From positions 5,565,794 to 5,629,793 of the forward strand of contig JAQFVV010000072.1 of NCBI GenBank assembly GCA_028023455.1: a stretch of DNA of 64,000 nt, in the 5' to 3' direction. Of the stretch, positions 24,729 through 36,409 are shown in pieces. Every line of letters begins with the position of its first letter. Within the stretch, counting starts at the first letter, position 1. The DNA is from Epiperipatus broadwayi (Eukaryota > Onychophora > Udeonychophora > Euonychophora > Peripatidae). Position numbers and translations under genes: made by a program. The notes below the pieces were generated by a model. It had not been told where the DNA came from and ran no database searches. It was given only the letters and a program-made list of their open reading frames with translations.

Positions 24729-25096
24729 AGCTTTGGATCTGAGAGCACTGCACCTAGATCTTAGGATCTAATGCAACGCTTCAGTAGCCACCATTTATTT
24801 CTTCTTCACTACAAAACTATGAGTTTAAAATTTAAAACATAATAATATTTTTAATCCAAGCTCATTAGCTTACATAGTGATATAGGTCTGAACTCAGTTC
24901 AGTACCCATATATTTTGGTTTGTCTTTGGTTCTTTAATAAGCATAGTCACTACAATCTAAACCACTAAACATCACATGATCACCATTTCTTATGCTTGCT
25001 CATAACTGTTATTAAAACAGGTGTAACTACCCATACAGTAGTGCCACTCAGTGCAAGCCAGAGTAATCTAGGTACAATGATCTCAGATCCAAAGCT

Positions 25097-25136
25097 CCTC
25101 ATTGATGAAAACCACAAACTAGAAACTAGTCTGGGG
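25097..25136 (+). ncRNA. Hammerhead-like motif, family 2 (array 1, unit 3), core mutated
   Basis: TTGATGA (25102-25108) replaces CTGATGA. GAAA (25122-25125) and CTAGTC (cut after 25131) are kept, as is stem I (CCTCA with TGGGG). The lost C is an essential core base, so the copy is probably inactive. Confidence 0.5.
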
Positions 25137-25550
25137 ATATTGGATAAGTAGGCACTAGATAGGGATTTTATGCACAAGCCTTCTGGCATCTATTGATTAC
25201 TCTGAATTGCACTGAGTGGCACTACTGTATAGAGAGTTTTACCTGTTTTAGTAACAGTTATGACCAAGCATATGAAATGGTGATCATGTAATGTTCAGTG
25301 GTTTAATACCAATCCTGCCTAATAGGATAGTGGTTACTGTGGTTATTATAGAATTAAAGACACCAAAATGTATGGGTACTGAACTGAATTCAGACTTATG
25401 ACTATATAAACTAATGAGCTTAAATTGAAAATATTATTGTGGTTTCAATTTTAGACTCGCAGTTTTGTAGTTAAGTAGAGATAAAAGGTGGCTGGTGGAG
25501 GGTTGCATTAGGTCCTAAAATCTAGGTGCAGTGCTCTCAGATCCAAAGCT

Positions 25551-25590
25551 ATTCACTGATGAAAGTCGCAAGCTAGAAACTAGTATATGG
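25551..25590 (+). ncRNA. Candidate hammerhead ribozyme, family 2 (array 1, unit 4)
   Basis: CTGATGA (25556-25562), GAAA (25576-25579), CTAGTA with the predicted cut after 25585. GTA is an allowed cleavage triplet. Stem I has a mismatch next to the cut (ATTCA against TATGG). Confidence 0.5.
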
Positions 25591-25760
25591 ATATTGGATA
25601 AGTAGAAACTAGATAGGGATTTAATGCACAAGCCTTCCAGCATCCATTGAATACTCTGGTAGCACCATGTGGCACTGCTATATGGAGAGTTTTGTCTGTT
25701 TTATTAACAGTTATGAGCAAGCATAAGAAATGGTGATCATGTGATGTTTAGTGCTTTAAC

Positions 25761-26385
25761 ATGAATAACATGCTTGTTATGATTTGCTTAATCATGGTTT
25801 TTTTTACTTCCTTTACTGCATTTACATTTAAAAAAATTAATTACTACTCTTCAGAATGTTGTGTTTCTTTATTATTTTAATAAATAAAAAAAAAGTAAAT
25901 ATTGAATATGATAACTTAGAGTCAGCCATATTGCTTATACCAGGTATTGGGAGCCTCTAAAAATGGATTACTTAAAATAAAATGTCTGGTAAGCTTCTGG
26001 TAGGGATTCTACATAAGCACCTATTTTCTTTATTTTATTTACTGCAAATTTGAGAATAAATTACAGATATTTTTTACGATTACTTAGTTCATTAAAAAAT
26101 TTTTTCAATAACTTCTGGATTGATTATTTGTATTCATTTATTAAACAAATAAGAATATAAACACTTTCATATGATTCAGCAGTTCCATGAGTAGTGGTGG
26201 GAACAATATTATAGAAACTAAAATATGTGCCATTTTTCAATCCGGCCTTTGGGATTGTTTAATCCAAGGGTCTTATTATAAAACTAAAGTGAAATGTGGA
26301 TTCATTACCACACAATTATTAATCAAGAACTCATTGTTTTATTTATTAATACAATTTCTGTACTAATATTGAGATATATATAATA
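25761..26385. other. AT-rich non-coding stretch
   Basis: Nothing supportable was seen. Confidence 0.45.
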
Positions 26386-26439
26386 ATCAGATATTTTCGG
26401 TAATATCTCCACACTATAATATATTTATTTCTATACTTA

Positions 26440-26470
26440 GTGCTTTCGAAGGAACAATGCCTTCATTTTT
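26440..26470 (-). ncRNA. Penelope-terminus hairpin, hammerhead-like but degenerate
   Basis: Minus strand: AAAAATGAAGG, a 7-base loop, CCTTC, then GAAA and GCAC. The GAAGG/CCTTC stem abuts GAAA as stem II of an HHR does, but the CTGATGA box is reduced to AAAATGA. Position, about 170 bp downstream of the GIY-YIG frame, fits a Penelope 3' end. Confidence 0.4.
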
Positions 26471-26642
26471 AAAGCTGTAGATAGCTCTAATACCGATGTT
26501 CATTTATTTATTTATTTAATTCAACAGTTGCAAAATTATTCAAATCAGGTTTGCCATTTGTTCAAGATTGCATAAAACTTGTCTCTTTTATTTAATGAGT
26601 CCGCGTCTAAATTAATGAAATAGGCCTCCTTAATTTTTTTTC

Positions 26643-27166
26643 TCATCTCATGTCACTCACTGCACATCCGTGTGGATTGTCCAGTATACATGGGTTGCCT
26701 GTAGTGGCTTTGTGCTGTGCAAAGATGGAAGAGTCGGAAGGATCTGCGAGCACCTTATTGTACGCATATTTATGTTGTAGCGACCTTGTGTGGACAGCTT
26801 CTTTGGTCTCCCCATAATATGAAGCTTGACAATTGTTTTCTGGGCAAACTATTTTATACACGGCCAGCTGGGTGTATATTGGAGGTAGTTTATCTTTGGT
26901 GTTATTGATACATCTATTGAAATTAGGAGGGGATCGGTAACATATGCTAAAGTCTTTGCAAAAAATTGTTTGTAGATGTGTATGTTTTTGATGTATGGCA
27001 ACAAAATTCTGGTTCTGTTCTGCCTATCAATGAGATTGGCATGGTCTTTGAAACGCCTGGTTGAGAGATATGCAAAAGAAATTATCTTTAATCCACATGT
27101 ATTCCATGCAGTGGATGCCCAAAAATATTCTATGCATCTTTCAAACATATCCATATTTGGATTCAT
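26643..27166 (-). pseudogene. Penelope-like protein, C-terminal region with GIY-YIG motif
   Basis: Two overlapping minus-strand frames. The upstream one (27166-26849) includes RRFKDHANLIDRQNR and LLPYIKNIHIYKQFF, which resembles the linker before the nuclease domain (family style: LPYI followed by a basic helix). The downstream one (26861-26643) contains VYKIVCPENNC followed by SYYGETKEAVHTRSLQHK, matching the first motifs of Penelope GIY-YIG nucleases (VYKI..C, YIGET, basic R..H). They join by a frameshift at about 26855. The domain stops early, so the distal catalytic glutamate/asparagine is not seen. The nuclease would nick the target DNA; this copy cannot be functional. Confidence 0.65.
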
Positions 27167-27190
27167 TAAGGTTCTTTATATCTCATAATC

Positions 27191-28934
27191 ACACAATCAA
27201 ATTGAAGTAATTATTAATAAAATATATTGAGCAATTCTGACTAAAATCATTCATAACTTTAGAAATACTGTATTGTTTTCTCATATTTGGCTGTAAAAAG
27301 TATACTGTATTTAAAAGAGTTCTTAAGAAATGTTTTCGTAATTGATTATACATTCTTAAATTCCTTCCCAGAAATTTCCTAATAGGGTAGACTCAAAACT
27401 TTATTAGATGCTTGATAATAAAGTATGTCAATTCTTTACGGAAAAGATCATATTCATAAATTACGTATATTCATCAAAGAAAAGTTATATTCAGCAAACA
27501 ATTTTATGTGCCAATCAGTTATGTATTGCCACGCCATTAAGAGTCTTTACCTGTATCAGGTCCAATAATTTTTATTGAAAACTAACAATGAATATACATT
27601 CTCTAATAAGTGATATATAGTTATTCATACTGTTTGATCATAGTTTTATATTGCACATACCCCCCCCCCAAGTCAAAATAAATAATAATTATCTAATATA
27701 ATCTTTCATGGATATTAGTCTATTAAATGTAGTGTGAGAAGTTCCTTGCGTGATATTGTGCAATGGTAGTGGCGGCCTCTATAAGTTAAAGCTCATGGAT
27801 TTGAGTTCAGTTTATCACTTCCGGTTCTCGAACTCTTAATGAATTCGTGAGCAATAAATTATTCGATTATTTTAATATGTTAAGATCTGGCATAAAGTTT
27901 GCGGTATACTATTTTCACCTATTGTTATGTATAAATTCATTGTTGATTATAAATAAACGTAACATCTAAAATACTGTTTTTGTAAAGATATATTTATCTA
28001 CGCGGATTATTTTTTTTAGAAATTAAACCACAAAATTTTACTAAAGGAAGTGATTATTTTTTTTAGAAATTAAACCACAAAATTTTACTAAAGGAAGTGT
28101 GTTCATACGTATGTATAAATAATAAGATATGTACTATGAATATAAAAGTTTAATTTTATTAAGATGTTAATGTTTTAGGAAAATAATCTTCTTTGAATCA
28201 ATTGCATTAAGTATTCAGAATACCCCCCTTCCCCCACCCTTTAACTAATTAATTAGACAATTGGGTAAGTGATAAACTGAATGCGTATTTACATAGACAG
28301 GAAGAAAAAAAGAGAAACTTTTTCATTAAAGAAGCGGGCCAAAAACCACAAATTGACTCCCTTAAGTGAGTGTGATTATAATATTAAACAATATTCATCT
28401 CAAATAACATCTGTCCTATTTTTTCTACAAGAGAAAAACAGAAAAATCGCATTGTAAATGGTAAATTGATATTATAAAAGCTTTTTTGATGGACTGTAAT
28501 ATAGTTACCAGAAAATTGACTTTCTTTAAAACAAAATACATTTTAAAACAAACAATTTAAATATAAATTCAGTATTATCAGAAAAATATTCTACTGAAGT
28601 ATACAAAACAATATTTTTTGAAAACGAATAGCATAAGCCCTTTCAACAGATAAATTTTCCCGATTCAGGGTAAATAATTCCTATTCAACAGACATCACTT
28701 ACTAGGATGTGAGAATTTCAGCATTCTTCCATTTTTATTCTATTTTTTTAGATTAGATAGATGCCCATTTACTAATCAATGTTGGATAATTAACTGGGTT
28801 GGTTGAGAAAAAAATCGTAAACTTTTTGGAAAAGAATTTCACTTTGGCCTGTATTCAAACATGAGGTTGTAAACATGGTACGTAGATGTACTACCTTTGC
28901 ACCATGATACTTATGACCTTTTAATACCTGCATA
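27191..28934. other. AT-rich non-coding region with a short duplication
   Basis: No gene. A segment of about 46 bp (ATTATTTTTTTTAGAAATTA through CTAAAGGAAGTG) is repeated twice in tandem at about 28006-28098. A C tract lies at 27661-27669. Confidence 0.5.
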
Positions 28935-29070
28935 TTTTTCTCTCTTTCTATCTATTTATCTGTCTACATATTTCTTTACCTATCTACTTATCTACCTATC
29001 TATTTATCCATTCGTCTGTCCATCCATCCATCCATCCATCTATCTATAATAACTTTAACTATTTATCTAT
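28935..29070 (+). repeat. Imperfect ATCT/ATCC microsatellite
   Basis: Tracts of TCTATCTATTTATC, CTACCTATCTATT and CCATCCATCCATCC, then two copies of CTATAATAACTTTAAC. Confidence 0.85.
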
Positions 29071-29074
29071 AATA

Positions 29075-29520
29075 ACTTTAACATAAGGGATTTGAACACA
29101 AACTTTTAAGTTCCCTTCAGCTATTCCCCTATCGCATACAATCAATACGCATACAATCAATAAACATGACAATACACATATGAAAAAGGTAAAGGATTTC
29201 CAATATATGTAATTCATGGTGAGTATCAGTTGATCCAAATCACCATCTCCCAAACATATATAGATAATCAGTGCTTTGTTTACATTAAGATAACAAACCT
29301 TCAAACTTTAATAGATAGGCTTCTTAATATAAATCAAGCACTGATTATATATATGTGAGGGAGATGATGATTTGGATCAACTGATGAGTGCTGGTTAAGT
29401 ATGAAATACATATATTGGAGATCATTTATCTGTGTTGTCATGTATATTGGTTGTATGAAATAGAGCAAATAGCTGAAGAGAGCTTGAAAGTATATTTTCA
29501 AATCCTTTTTGTTTACATTT
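29075..29520. repeat. HHR family 1 inverted pair
   Basis: A minus copy (about 29080-29270, core decayed: CTGATAC) faces a plus copy (about 29335-29510) with an intact core. Arms share CAAGCACTGATTATATATAT, GGAGATCATTTATC and AAATCCCTT/CAAATCC-type ends. Downstream of the ribozyme is a weak tRNA-like stretch (TAGCTGAAGAGAGCTTG, then TTTTCAAATCC). Confidence 0.6.
29377..29418 (+). ncRNA. Candidate hammerhead ribozyme, family 1
   Basis: Stem I TCAA/TTGG, CTGATGA (29381-29387), stem II GTGCTGGTTAAGTAT with G-T closing pairs, GAAA (29403-29406), TACATATA and predicted cut after A29414. All core residues are present; stem III is only about two pairs. Confidence 0.6.
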
Positions 29521-29589
29521 AAAATTTCAAGTACAGTATATAAATTATATTTTTATTCAATCAAACTATAATAGCTTTGCATGAATATG

Positions 29590-31155
29590 TTAATTTGTTA
29601 TTAAAACAGGCAAAACTCTCCATACAGTAGTGCCACTCAGTGCAAGCCAGAGTAATCAATGGATACCAGAAGGGTTGTGCATAAAATCCCCATCTAGTGT
29701 CTACTCATCCAATATTCCCAGACTAGTTTTTGGCTTGTGGCCTTGTCAGTGAAGAGCCTTGGATCTGAGAGCACTGCACGTAGATCTTAGGATCTAATGC
29801 AACCCTTCAGCAGTCACCTTTTATCTTTCCTTAAAACTATGAGATTTATCCAAGCTCATCAGCTTATATAGTCATATAGGTCTGAACTCAGTTCAGTGCC
29901 TATACATTTTGGTGTCTTTGATTCTTTAATAACCATAGTGACCACTATCCTATTAGGCAGGATTGGTTCTAAGCCAATAAACATCACATGTTCACTATTT
30001 CCTATGATTGCTCTTAACTGTTATTAAAATGGACAAAACTCTTTACATATTGCCACTCAGTGCAAGCCAGAATAATAAATGGATGCCAGAAGACTTGTGC
30101 ATAAAATCCTCATCTAGTGCCTACTAATCCAATATCCTGAGAGTAGTTTCTGGCTTGTGGCCTTCGTCAATGAGAAGCCTTGGATCTGAGTGCACTGCAC
30201 CTATATCTTAGGATCTAATGCAACCCTCCAGCAGCCACTTTTTATCTCTACCTAACTACAAAACTATGAGACTTAAATTGAAAACACTATAATATTTTTC
30301 AATCCAAGCTCATCAGCTTATATAGTCATATAGGTCTGAACTCAGTTCAGTATCTATACATTTTGGTGTCTTTGGTTTTTTAATAATGACAGCCACGCTA
30401 TCCTATCAGGCAGGATTGGCTTTAAGCTAATAAACATCACATGATCACTATTTCTTAAGAGTTCTCTTAACTATTATTAAAACAAGCAAAACTTTCTATA
30501 CGTATTGCCACTCAGTGCAAGACAGAGTAAAGGCCACAAGCCAGAAACTAATCTGGGGATATTGGATGAGTAGGCAATAGATGGGGATTTTTTGCACAAG
30601 CCTTCTGGCATCCATTGATTACTCTGACTTGCACTGAGTGGCAATGCATATAGAGAGTCCTGCCTGTTTTAATAACAGTTATGAGCAAGCATAAAAATGG
30701 TGATCATGTGATCTTTATTGACTTAAAACCAATCCTGCCTAATAAGATAGTAGTGGCTATGATTATTAAAGAACCAAAGACACCAAATGTATGGGTACTA
30801 AACTGAGTTCAGACCTATATGACTATATAGGCTGATGAACTTGGATTGAAAATATTAGTATTTTCAATTTAACTCTCATTGTTTTGTAGTTGAGTAGAAA
30901 TAAAAGGTGGTTGCTGGAGGGTTGCATTAGATCCCATGATCTAGGTGCAGTGCTCTCAGATCCAAGAGTCCTCACTGATGAAGACCACAAGCCAGAAACT
31001 AGTCTGGGGATATTAGATAAGTAGACAATAGAGCTTTTTGGCATCCATTGATTACTCTGGCTTGCACTGAGTGACAATACATATAGAGTTTTGCCTTGTT
31101 TAATAACAGTTAAGAGCAAGCATACGAAATAGTGATTATGTGATGTTTATATGTT
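29590..31155. mobile_element. HHR family 2 array 2: two minus units facing two plus units
   Basis: Same architecture as array 1. Minus units span about 29605-30525, with degenerate cores near 29721-29755 and 30141-30175. The switch lies at about 30528, inside the ribozyme (GAGTAA joined to AGGCCACAAGCC). Plus units run to about 31145. Predicted cleavage sites of the plus units (30553 and 31004) are 451 bp apart. The outer ends are again the same sequence inverted (AAAACAGGCAAAACTCTCC at the left; its complement-like form with AATAACAGTTAAGAGCAAGC at the right). The fourth unit carries the best preserved core of the family. Confidence 0.7.
30970..31009 (+). ncRNA. Candidate hammerhead ribozyme, family 2, best preserved copy
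   Basis: Stem I CCTCA (30970-30974) pairs with TGGGG (31005-31009), five pairs including one G-T. CTGATGA is 30975-30981, GAAA 30995-30998, then CTAGTC with the predicted cut after 31004. Stem II is short (AGAC..GCCA around CACAA, with an A-A first position). Other copies keep stem II with GGC/GCC or AGC/GCT, a covarying pair. CTAG as stem III is self-complementary, so cleavage as a dimer is plausible. Confidence 0.65.
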
Positions 31156-32343
31156 AATTTGGCTGGAGAAATGTGCTATTCATCTTTCAACAGATGTCTG
31201 TTTGTCTTGTATATTTTCCATGCTGAGCACCTTAATCATAGTTTATTATTTTGTTCAGTTTGTTGCTTTTTTTAGTGACTATATGTAAATAAACTAATTT
31301 ACATATTCCTCTTTTTATCAACACATTCTAAGCATAATTAGTTTGATATTTTGTGAATATATACATGTGTGTATATATTGTATATCATTCTATTAATAAT
31401 TATTTTTAGCTTATATGTGGGATTAGAAAAGGATTAAATAATTAGCAGAATGAAAAAAAAGTCAAATCTGAAATCTTGAAGGATCTGGGAGAACCAAGAT
31501 CCCAAATTCAAACAGCACAAAGGGCTGCAATGAATAGAAAATGTTCTAAGATGTAATAATGTAAAGAAAGACAAGCTGGAAGTGAAATATAAATAGTCAA
31601 ATGCTCAAAAGATGGTCCATGAAGAATACAGATACTTAGATATTATAATGGATTAAAAAGAGTACTGAAGATTGACTGGCATACAATTTTTGCACCAAAA
31701 TTATTGTACTATTTTTAGGACTTATATAAATAATCTTCTTTTGTGTTAAATTATCTAGAATTATTTCTATACAATGTCTTGAAATTATCACCTGAATAAA
31801 CTTAAAATTTCTGAAGGCTGAACAAAGGATTCAGGGATTTTTAGTGGTTAGGAAGATTGTATTTCAATCATGTTTTATTCTTATGATGATGTCATACGTT
31901 TATTGTCCAGCTAAGTATATCTAGATACCTGTTTGACCAAAACTGAAATACAAAAGTGCCTTGTGCTATAATGGTTAATGATATGGATTTAAAGTCTATA
32001 TAGATTTTGGCAATGTCTAGGAGCTTATAGATAACCCTGTTATTGAAAGCATCAATAATCAACATGAGTTCTCTTTACTCAACTGTTGAGCTATCTGCTA
32101 TAAGCTTGAGTATAGTGATATAATAACACTCATCTTCAGATTGTTTCTAGCGTTTGCCCTTGCTAATAGTATTCAAAGATAAAAACATAACATTTACGGA
32201 TCTAATGACCACCTGTTATGTTTGTATTGAATTATATATTTTTTGGTTTAAAAAATATTATCTACACATAATAAGAAAGTTTTGTGTATGGATATGTTTT
32301 AAGTAGAAAAATATTCATATACAATAGATAATTTATAAAACAG
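31156..32343. other. AT-rich non-coding stretch
   Basis: Nothing supportable was seen. The segment near 31970-32030 could be old SINE debris. Confidence 0.4.
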
Positions 32344-32520
32344 GTTTAGCACGAAATACGTTTATTGGTGATTATTTATCTTTTCGACATGTGTGTGATC
32401 AAGTGTGTCAGCAGTATGAGATAGCGTGGATAGTTGAGGGACATGTGAAAGTCTGAGTTCAACCCCCCTATATATTACATATTGGAGTGCAGGTGTGAAA
32501 CAGTCTGTATTGCAGAAAAA
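32344..32520 (+). repeat. HHR family 1a fragment, 5' half of the ribozyme missing
   Basis: It starts inside the ribozyme (GTTTAGCACGAAATACG, then TTTATTGGTG) and continues with the family 1a tail (TTTTCGACATGTGTGTGATC, TATGAGATAGCGTGGATAG, GTCTGAGTTCAACCCC). The last motif fits the Pol III B box pattern GWTCRANNC. CTGATGA is absent. Confidence 0.6.
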
Positions 32521-34042
32521 ATTTATATATTAAAAGCGGTTACCTTAAAAGAATTAGTTGAACAGATTATAAAATAGAATTTGTTCCTGTTCCCGTAAAT
32601 TATTAGTTGGCTAATAATTAATTAGACCGTTATCAGTTTTCAAATTCATTTGGTAAGCAAAAGTAATTTAAGGCAATTAAGACTCTACTACCTGGGAAGG
32701 GTGGGAATAAATAAAAGATGTAACTAGAGAAGAAATTGAGCACACACACCACGGTACTGCAAGATGAAAGAAAGCCAGTGCAGAAAGAACAACACTTTTG
32801 AGTTTATTAGAAAACAGAGTTTTACATCATGAAAATTCATCTCTGAAGGTGTCAAGGCACATTAAGCTTATTATTAATTTGCTAATTCCTAGGTCCAAGC
32901 GAATGGAAATACTATCTTTGTAGTACTTTTAAATTATTTGTATTCTTTGTTAACTTACTGACTATAACAAATATCAGTATATATTTAGTCTAGGCCTATT
33001 TTGTGTATTTATTTCATTGTTTGCTTGGCTGGTCCCATTTGCAATGGTTGCGGAATTCATGGTGTCTGGACACAGTACCATCTTTAAGATTTTAATATTA
33101 TTCCAACTAGTAACCCAAAATACAAAAAAATCATGTCTATTGTTCTGAATCTCACCTTAATTGCAACTCATGACCTAAATGAGCATGCCCCCCCCCCCAG
33201 AACAACTTTAAAACTTACTTGTAGAAATTGAAAAGAAAAAGACAAAATCCTTATTTCTTCAGTGTGTAAAGATGTAATTTATAATTTGGTACGACTAAAT
33301 CTTTGCTAGATCTGAACAATAGGGTATTTAATTTAACTCTTTTTCAAACATAGCCTCATTCATTGAAAATGAATGCATTATTATTCCTAGTTTTAACATT
33401 ATTTTCTATGGTTTTTTCCCATTCTTCTCACTTAGATCATGAGATATAATAAAGATGAGCTGAAATCCATATGGGATGAAACTGAAATCTTATGGTTATG
33501 TTAGACCTTTGTTTTTTAGTAGTTTTTAACTTCGTTTATTGCAATCCAAGTTGTGGTACCGATGCTTGGAATTGTTATCTATATACATGCAAATTACCCA
33601 GTCTGAACTACATATTTCTATCTAGAATTATTTCTTTTAATCAAGAAAAAGTATTATTTTCAAGAAGTGATCAAAATAAACTTGCTCTGAAGAAAACTGC
33701 AGGTCAGTTGAAATGTAGGTGTATGTGTATGTACAAATAAAGAGTTTTGCTAAAAAGTGTTTGAAATTTGGACAAATTATATTTATAAGAAGTGATATTA
33801 TTATCATTTTGAATTTGAAGTCCTACAAATCTTTGCTGAGAATTATTTGAGAAATGTTAAATACATAAAAAAAGTAATACTTATCTCTAACAGAATTTTA
33901 CAGGGAAAATGAACAGTGTAAGAAATGTCTCTTTACAATTAACTGAAAAATAAAAATTCTGAGATTATCTGAATTAATTACATGTAAAAGTGTCTCTGCA
34001 TTGATATTCAAACAAAAATGTCATTGAAATATGTAACACACT
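32521..34042. other. AT-rich non-coding stretch
   Basis: Contains a C tract at 33188-33198 and a frame of 82 codons at 33492-33740 that I do not recognise and do not call. Confidence 0.4.
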
Positions 34043-34929
34043 ATGTGATGTGATGCACTGTGATTTCTTATACAGAGTCAGGAATCTCTCAGCAACTATG
34101 CCCAGAGAAACCTGTTAGCCACTTTGACTTCTCTTTCCATTCCCCACCACAAGTTTCCCCATATTCTTCTTTATCCTGCTCCATCCCATTTCCATAACAT
34201 AATCTTTGCCAACTCCATGGCCTTTATATCTAAAACCCCCTTAACTTTTTCCAAAGCCAGCATAAAAACCAATAAGCCAATTTCAGTATAATCACTTTCC
34301 TCATATTTATTCTTCCACAAGTTCATTATTTGTATGCTTTATGCTTTCAGGCATTTACATTCAATTAATAGATGCCTATTATTTTCTATCCCTTCCTTTC
34401 ACAACTTGCAGCCTAAATGATCCATATTTTTCACTTATGTGTATATTCCCTTATTGCTAAAGTTCCCATTCGAGCCTTAAACAGTAAACTACTTTCCTTG
34501 CTATTATGATAAATTAACTCACACCCAATATTCTGTTTACTTCTATAAATATTTCTTTTTACTCTCCATACTAGCTCTCCATCTTTACAACTCACTATTC
34601 TTTATTAATGAATCTATTCTTCTATCCCATTCCTTATCTCCATAACACTCAACCATCCTCCTAACACAATCATCCACCTTTTGTACAAGTACACTGATAT
34701 AAATTCTTTATTCAAATATTCTGCATACTGCATTACCTTTCACACCCATCTTGCTGTATTTCCTTTATTCATAACCTAATTAAATACTATTTTGGCTAAT
34801 CTTTTATTATCCCTAATCTGCAATCTACTGAACATTTTCATTTTTTTGCATGTCTCATATAAAAACTTGACCATCCCATTTCTCGTTGAATTGCCTCCTT
34901 TGCAGTCTACACTTCTGCATCTAATACAT
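34043..34929 (-). pseudogene. 5'-truncated CR1-type LINE, C-terminal reverse transcriptase region
   Basis: Colinear with 49935-50830 on the minus strand: shared landmarks include CCTGTTAGCCACTTT, CTATCCCATT-type sequence, the C-terminal zinc-knuckle region and AACTTGACCATCCCATTTCT at the 5' break. It ends in a short GTGAT-type tail (TGTGATGTGATG), as does the larger copy. Frameshifts and stops prevent any protein. Similarity ends abruptly at about 34929, the usual 5' truncation of LINE insertions. Confidence 0.85.
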
Positions 34930-35074
34930 GATAATGAGTGAATATGGTACTCCATCTGGCTTTAGCTTTGAAAGTATGGATGCTTCGTGTTCTTCAAGGT
35001 TTTTCATTATTCTATTTAATAAAATGATACTGTTTTTAAGCAATTTGTTAGTCTCTTTTAGACATTTATCCCAC

Positions 35075-35340
35075 TACAGAAATATTATTTATTATTGAAT
35101 AAGCTGATCAATACAAATTATTAATATTCTTTCACTAAATGATTTGTGTCAAAATTGTGAGGGCAGCACATTTGATACTTATCAATAAAACTGTAGTAAT
35201 TTGTTATATATATACTGAACATTGATAAAAATATGTGTAAAAGATTGTGGTTTTGGCCAACTGATGAGTGCTGGTTCATCATAAAATGGGTATCTTGGGG
35301 TTCATAGATCTTTTTCACATGTGAAATTTACACTTCAGAA
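35075..35340 (+). repeat. HHR family 1b repeat with decayed ribozyme
   Basis: It begins ACTACAGAAATATTATTTATT and runs through GTCAAAATTGTGAGG and AAACTGTAGTAATTTG to the ribozyme at 35257-35298. CTGATGA (35261-35267) and CCAA/TTGG are kept, but GAAA reads AAAA (35283-35286), which removes an essential G. The next unit begins again at about 35330 (ACACTTCAGAAATATTATTC), showing the tandem nature of the family. Confidence 0.65.
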
Positions 35341-36409
35341 ATATTATTCATTTCCAATATATGTCTAGGCTTCTGTGTATTTATAGCCTTTTAGTGAGTA
35401 TGTACATATATAAATTTTATTTATTTTTAATTTTTTTAGAGCGTTTCTTTCCACTCTAATGGAAAGCTATCTATTATAAGTCTGAGTAATCAAATGATTA
35501 CAGATGATATAGTATTATAATATTCTCATTTCTAGATGAATTTAATAACGTTTATTTCTTTATATTATTCGATTAAGTGAAATTAAAAAACATAAGGTTT
35601 TGAATCCAGACCAAGTTGTTTTGAATCCTAAATCCTGATTAACAAAGAAAAAAGCCAATCTGTGTGAGTATTACAGCAATTACTATTCGACGTCATTGAT
35701 TATCAATGGATTGGCAGAGTGATTAACTTAAGATCTAACATCCGTGAATTGGCAATGGACTGCAAAACTTGATTACTTTTATTACTCTGGGTTACAGTAG
35801 ATGTCTCTAGAGTAGGGTAAAAAAAAGCATATAAATTAGTTGAGAAGTCATGTGTTCTTGTTGGATTTTCTATTTCTACATATTTTGCACAAATGTTATA
35901 TACTTAACAACCATTAATGACATTTTTGATTTGAATCCAGTCGTTGTGTCATGTGATATTTAGAAGTACATTATATATATATAGATTAATTGTATATTCG
36001 AATTAAAAGTAAAATTTATTATCATCAGCTAAACTCCTTGCCAACAATTTAGTGTGTAATTAGCAGGAACTCAAAGCTAAATAGGCAACTATATCCTATT
36101 TTTTAAATTGTTATTGTTTACATTTAATCGACTGTTTATTCTCTAACTTCTACATATGTGAGTTTTAAATAAATTTCTTGGAAAAACACATTTATTGAAG
36201 AAATGAAGTTGAACACACTTTCTTTACTAATGGAGTCATATTTTCATTCCACAATTAAACTAATGTAAAAAACAGTCTTGGCACCATAACTCTGAAAATA
36301 AAGTTTGTTTTTCATAGTAGTATTTTGCAACAGTTTTAGGAAATCATCTCTTTATACATGTGCTGTATATAACACTTGAGAATACTCTCTCTTTCTAACT
36401 ATATATATA
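35341..36409. other. AT-rich non-coding stretch
   Basis: Nothing supportable was seen. Confidence 0.45.

Larger units (their letters stand above)
24121..25760. mobile_element. HHR family 2 array 1: two minus units facing two plus units
   Basis: Units of about 450 bp lie head to tail on the minus strand (24121-25050), then switch at about 25068 to plus-strand units (to about 25755). Predicted cleavage sites are 454 bp apart on the left (24240 and 24694) and 454 bp apart on the right (25131 and 25585). Each full unit carries a ribozyme core followed by the conserved segments ATTGATTACTCTG, GCACTGAGTGGCA and ATGGTGATCATGT. Both outer ends of the array are the same sequence in inverted orientation (CTCTCCATACAGTAGTGCC-type). 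No protein is encoded. It resembles retrozymes, which are non-autonomous retroelements that move through self-cleaved circular RNAs. Confidence 0.7.
26386..27190 (-). mobile_element. Penelope-like element, 3' part
   Basis: Minus-strand remnant of a Penelope-like retroelement: the end of the RT-to-nuclease linker, a GIY-YIG nuclease start, a 3' untranslated stretch and a terminal hairpin resembling the hammerhead-type terminus of this class. The 5' and RT core are missing. Penelope-like elements are the one class known to combine a telomerase-like RT with GIY-YIG and to carry hammerhead motifs in their terminal repeats, which makes its presence beside the HHR arrays notable. Confidence 0.65.

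Noticed and set aside
30831-30856. CTGATGA followed by GAAAATATT in a family 2 unit
   Set aside because: The intervening bases form no stem II, and the true core lies about 140 bp away in the same unit.
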